Assembly: GCA_950106755.1 (NCBI GenBank)
Contig: OX467091.1
Coordinates: forward strand, 17,997,538 to 18,061,537
Source of the DNA: Climacium dendroides
Lineage: Eukaryota > Streptophyta > Bryopsida > Hypnales > Climaciaceae
Direction of reading: 5' to 3'
Length of the DNA: 64,000 nt
Below are positions 59,872-64,000 of the stretch, in pieces. Both the position numbers and the translations under genes were made by a program. The notes below the pieces were generated by a model that saw nothing but the letters and a program-made list of their open reading frames with translations, had not been told where the DNA came from and did not search any database. Every line of letters starts with the position of its first letter. The stretch's first letter is position 1.

Positions 59872-60760
59872 TTAACCCCTAAAGGACCAAGGCCTTATTT
59901 TTGCTAAAAAAAACTCAAAACTACCATTTCTATAGCAAAGAGTAAAAAAATTTGAAAATTAATTTTTCTACACATCCAACCGTAGGATCTTATACCTTAT
60001 TAGTATGAAAATGTGTGGAAAAAATTTCAGAAATTTTGAACACATAGATTAAAAGATATTTGCATTTAAAGTGAAAAAAATAATTTTTTCAACACCTTGT
60101 GGGACTAGATTATTTGACTTTGAACTTTTTTAACTTAAATTTTTTGCACTACAGAGTTTTGAGCTTTAAATCCTTATTGTGTTAAATTGAGTTGAGATTC
60201 TAGGGAAAAAAATTCAAAAAAAACTTAATTTTCATGCTTAAAAAAATTGTTAAGTAGAAGTAGGTATGTGAAAGAAGGAAAATTTAAATTATTAATATCT
60301 TTAAGATGGAATTAAAATGCACTAATCCCAATGGTGAGATTGTTCGGACAAATTGCATTCAGAAATGAATTCTATAAGTTGTTTTTTCAGGAAGATACTC
60401 TAACTGCTCGAAAAACAAGATTGTCCATAACTTTCTCATAATAAGTCCAAATGGAATGAATCAAGGCTTTCCATGTAGACAAAAATATAATCTACAAGAA
60501 AAAAATACAAAAAAGAAAAATTCAAAATTTTGCAAATTTTTTTTGCTGCCCGGACTGCCCCCGTCCCCTATTTTGAGCTTATTTGGTTATAACTTTTGTT
60601 TCTGGGCACCAAATGTGAAAAAAATTATATTCCCACAAAGCTCATCAGTTTTTCTATCTTCAGAAAAAGTTTTAAGAAATCATGACAAAATTTCAGCCCG
60701 TAGGTACTTGCCCGAAATCCAATTTGTCCCCTGAAGGGACAATGGTCCTTTAGGGGTTAA
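59872..60760 (-). mobile_element. 0.9-kb TTAA-flanked element, copy 2
   Basis: TTAA at 59872-59875 and 60757-60760; body 59876-60756. It is the reverse complement of copy 1 at about 46037-46934, with many scattered substitutions but the same ends. The 92-codon frame inside it (60456-60734) is not conserved in copy 1 and is spurious. Confidence 0.7.
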
Positions 60761-62455
60761 AGAGAGCTAGGCCAATCTTCAATATCCATTTTGCCACTAC
60801 ATTTTGATTATTTCTCATAAATATTCATACACTTCAAAAATTACTATAACTAATTGAGGAATTAGATTTTTTTTTCAATAAATTTTGGACATATTGAAGA
60901 AACTCACTTGTATAAAATGTTTTTTTTTAAACTTAAGAAGTTTTTAAATTTTAAAATAATTCAATCAAATTTATTAGAAAGTTTTTTAGTAGAAGTATAT
61001 TTTTTTTCAAGATTCTTTAGTAAGTACAATGGAAATTCTTTTAATATTTATTTGATAAGAATTTTATTAGTTTTGAAATTTTATTGAATAAAATATTACT
61101 AATTAAAATATGACACTAAAGATATTTAAATTTTTTTATAATTTTCTCCAAAAATATTCAAAAAGTCATTATAAAATTTATATACATTTTTATATACTTT
61201 TCAAAATTTCCTCAAATTATTAGGAACTTTAGAATAAGTTATGAATATTATAAATTTTTAGAGGCGTATTTTTATTACTAATATTTCATCCAACAAAATT
61301 TCAAAATTCTTGAAATTTTTATTAGAAAATTCTACAAAAAGTTTCATTCCACTTAATTTAGAACCCTGAAAAAAATGATTTGTATTAAAAGCTTTCTTCA
61401 CTAACAAAGTTTGATTACATTATTTTTTTAAATTAAAATTTATTTTATCCAACTGTATCACTCTATATACAAAATGTTCAAATTTTGTTGAAAATCTCTA
61501 AATTCTCAATTAGCTATGGCAATTTTTGTAAGTGTGCGAAACATTTGAAAAGTCATTGTATATCTTTACTTGATCATGGTCATAGCATCATCAATGGATT
61601 ATAGCAAAAGGGGCCCAAAAAAACAACACTTTTAGATTATTGATATAAAATTAGAACTTGACAATAATACCATTAGAAGTACATTATAAATTTGCATAAA
61701 GAAACATAAGGAAGTTTGCATTTGGACTTTAGACAATTGTAATATAGCCCATTAGACAAACAAAAAAATTAATAAGCTAAAAGACAAAAATAGAGAGAAT
61801 AATTTCAAATCATACTTAAAAAATGTCATTTAAATGGTTCAATGATTTGGTCACAATTTGAGTCTCTGAGAACCTTCCAAGGGTCAAAGCTTCAATCTTG
61901 ATTTTTCACCCTAAAGCAATATGAATTTCAATTAGTAGGTAGATTTCTCAATTCAATTCTAATCATGAAGCTTAATAATAAATAATCTACCAACAAAAAA
62001 AAAAATCACAACAACCTCAAAAGTTGGACTTAATGTTGTACAAGTATAAATGGCACTTGAGTCATTGCAAGTTCATTTCACCACTACATGTTGTATATGG
62101 TGACTTATTGCTAACTTTGGAATGAGCTTATACATACAATCTCCAAGTAATGCATCTTAAAGTGCATTACAATCTTCTTTCACTTACCAATAAGATGTAG
62201 TAAGTTAAATCATCATATAATAATAATCAACTACAGAGCTTTGACAACAATCACTAATGCAATGACTACAAACATCATTAATACAATGACTCCCTAGTAT
62301 AATCACTAATGCAATGACTGCAAATGATATTAATGCAATGACGCTCCATAAATGATGCTCTTTAATGTATAACCTCTGTAATGTAATAACGTCTCTAATG
62401 TAATATGGTCACCCAGTCCCCACCCTATTTCTTTATAGAGTTTCTAGTGCACCAC
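60761..62455. other. AT-rich region with short degenerate repeats
   Basis: No gene recognised. At about 62250-62400 a degenerate unit (AATGCAATGACT-like) repeats several times. Confidence 0.4.
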
Positions 62456-63100
62456 GACCACAACCTAGAGACCACAACCTAGAGATCGACCTCGCCAAAA
62501 TTCTGCTGCAGAGCAGAATAATTTGAAGCTCCGCCTACAGAGCTTCAATTTGGAATTGCTGATCAAATTGTGGAAGACGCTTCAAGTGTTGGACCAGCGC
62601 TTCATTTTCAACTAGATTCTTAAGATGATGTTATGAGAGATCAAGAGCATTCATCGTTGCTTTCATTTGAGGATGTGACTTACACTTGCGGATCATTTGT
62701 ATTTGTCGTTGCCACCAGAAAATAGTTGTCAGGGATATCAATTTCGGAGTGACCCATTTGATGAAACGAATCCAAATCTACTTCTGGAAATATCACAATC
62801 AATGAGGACAGACCTTCCGAATGTCGCGAATGCCAACGATGATGCAGATTGCGAAGAGCCTCCGTCGTGGAGCTGGAGCTGAATTCCTGCTCCGGCATTC
62901 AATTGACAACAACTGCACTGATGATGCTGAAAGATAAGAATTTTGGTAGAGGAGAGATTCTTCGGACTACCCAGGATTTTACAATAATTCATGACAATGT
63001 TCAAGTGAAACCAACAAGAACAAGCAATTGGATTGACCATATTGGAATTGATATGTTTAAATTTGAAGTTGAGAACATGGTTGTGTGTACTAACTAGTGC
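62456..63100 (+). pseudogene. Decayed coding remnant, unrecognised
   Basis: GC-richer than its surroundings, beginning with an 18-bp duplication (ACCACAACCTAGAG) at 62458-62490. Three consecutive plus-strand stretches read like protein but in different frames and with stops: about 62540-62700 (FEDVTYTCGSF), 62697-62882 (acidic, ends SWSWS) and 62849-63097 (TTQDFTIIHDNVQVKP, ends VVCTN). I cannot name a family. It is either a broken gene copy or exons of an unknown gene whose joints I cannot place. Confidence 0.3.
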
Positions 63101-63165
63101 CTTTAGTTTTGAGTAGATAATTCCTCATTACTAGGTGGAGACTGGAAATTGGTTTAGGTTTTCTA

Positions 63166-63330
63166 ATGGTGGACTCGACATGTGTTGCTCTAGGATGGAA
63201 AACCATAGAGGTTGAACCTTTGACGTCTTACAAGGTTCAATTCCAAGAACAGGAAAACATGAAAGCGGAGGAGACGGAAGAGAGGCTCAAGGAAAACAAG
63301 AAGAAGAAGAAAACACAAAAAGCTTCCTGA
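63166..63330 (+). CDS. Possible small exon with Lys-rich end
   Basis: 54 codons from ATG 63166, ending in a Glu/Lys-rich tail and TGA. It lies tail-to-tail with the ATP synthase gene. No family recognised; it could be the last piece of the remnant before it. Confidence 0.25.
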   Translation: MVDSTCVALGWKTIEVEPLTSYKVQFQEQENMKAEETEERLKENKKKKKTQKAS

Positions 63331-63705
63331 CCTACATGACATGAAATTGCGAATGCTTAGACATCTGCAAATGTAACGTTTGCAAAAGCAAGAGTGTCTT
63401 TCATACAAGACTCTGATAAGGTACAGTCCCCAGGAGCATAGAATCCTAGCGACAGAGTATCAGCTCTATCAATACAACATTCCTTTCCATCGAAATTGTA
63501 ATATACACCAAATAAAATAAGAAAAACTGATTGAATTTCCCCCACCCCTTTCCCACCGAGACTCCACATACCAGGAAACGAAATCGAAACCCGAAATTTG
63601 TCGTCGAATTGATGAGGAATAATGCTACAATGCACGGCGCGCGTCTGACTTCCAAATCGCTACCTCTACATGCAAAAACTACTAGACTAAGGTATAATCA
63701 ACCTT
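63331..63705 (-). other. Likely 3' untranslated region of the ATP synthase gene
   Basis: Follows the stop codon on the minus strand; no coding motif on either strand. The exact polyadenylation point cannot be read from the sequence. Confidence 0.4.
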
Positions 63706-64000
63706 TTACACCTTGAAGGGGATAACCTTGCTGAGAATCTCCTCACTCAGGGTTTGCACCTGCTTGTCCAAGCTCCGTAGCGTATCCTCCTTCTGCTCCT
63801 CCATATTCGCCAGCGCCTGCGCAAGCTCCTTCTCAATCCTCGCCCTCGACTCCTGCAGCTTCTCATCCAACATGGCCGCCGTCTCGCGCTTCGTTTTCGT
63901 CAGCGCTTCCGTGGTCTCAATCCGGGCCGCTTTCAAAATCGCCTCGGCTTCATTCTGCATCCTCTTGATCTCCCCGGAGTTGTCCCGCACGCCCATCAGC
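63706..64000 (-). CDS. atpG: Chloroplast ATP synthase CF0 subunit b' (subunit II), C-terminal part
   Basis: The C-terminal 96 or so residues, running off the right edge of the window; stop TAA at 63706-63708. The protein is a long charged amphipathic helix with AEAILKAARIE, EALTKTKRE, EKELAQALANMEEQKEDTLR and a SLDKQVQTLSEEILSKVIP end. The spacing and the ...LSEDIVKKVLP-type ending are characteristic of nuclear-encoded subunit b' of plant chloroplast ATP synthase (peripheral stalk). This subunit pairs with b to hold the stator against CF1 in the thylakoid membrane. The transit peptide, membrane helix and upstream exons lie beyond the window. It reads intact and looks like an ordinary host gene. 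Confidence 0.88.
   Translation of the reverse strand, partial: LMGVRDNSGEIKRMQNEAEAILKAARIETTEALTKTKRETAAMLDEKLQESRARIEKELAQALANMEEQKEDTLRSLDKQVQTLSEEILSKVIPFKV

Noticed and set aside
1..64000. The palindrome as an assembly artefact
   Set aside because: The arms differ by a 3.4-kb insertion with a clean target duplication, different nonsense codons, different repeat counts and a non-homologous block. Only long reads can exclude misjoins at the two inner edges.

Overview
This is nuclear DNA of a green plant. Three things point there: the end of a nuclear-type gene for the chloroplast ATP synthase b' subunit at the right edge (minus strand, to 63706), TTTAGGG/CCCTAAA telomere-type runs, and GT-AG introns in AT-rich DNA full of LTR-type insertions. 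I cannot fix the species; a large-genome, retroelement-rich land plant or streptophyte alga fits.

The dominant structure is an inverted duplication of about 42.4 kb at 1425-43867. Its left arm (1425-16750) and right arm (29310-43867) are near-identical in reverse orientation, apart from later insertions, tandem-repeat copy changes and one non-homologous block. Each arm carries, from the outside in: a tRNA-like/SINE sequence, a decayed transposase-like (DUF7869-type) gene, a 57-bp tandem array, a telomere-like tract, a roughly 198-bp satellite, MITE-like DNA, a second telomere-like tract, a 417-bp tandem array, and the 5' end of a large gene (gene A). Gene A is cut off at about codon 105 in the right arm but continues into the single-copy centre from the left arm.

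The centre (16751-23780) holds gene A (three exons; ParB/DGQHR-like motif followed by a beta-class DNA-methyltransferase-like region; now a pseudogene), gene B (two exons; FCP1/HAD-phosphatase-like; one nonsense codon), and two weaker exon candidates. About 60 copies of a 21-nt dyad (TTCAGGTCG, three free bases, CGACCTGAA) lie in the arms, introns and gaps of this 42-kb unit. I saw none outside it. The combination looks like an undescribed, decayed giant mobile or amplified element whose proteins may have acted on its own dyads.

Several large LTR-type insertions lie in and beside the palindrome: 11099-14486 (5-bp duplication AAAGC), 23781-29309 (itself interrupted by a 2.1-kb LTR-like unit at 26732-28837), a truncated one at 43868-45046, and 50640-54322 (duplication AGAGA), which is nested in a diverged copy of the 2.1-kb unit. 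Four encode related gag-like proteins and no pol, and no internal LTR copy is visible.

The rest (45.4-63.7 kb) is AT-rich, with two inverted copies of a 0.9-kb TTAA-flanked element, decayed coding remnants and the ATP synthase gene end.
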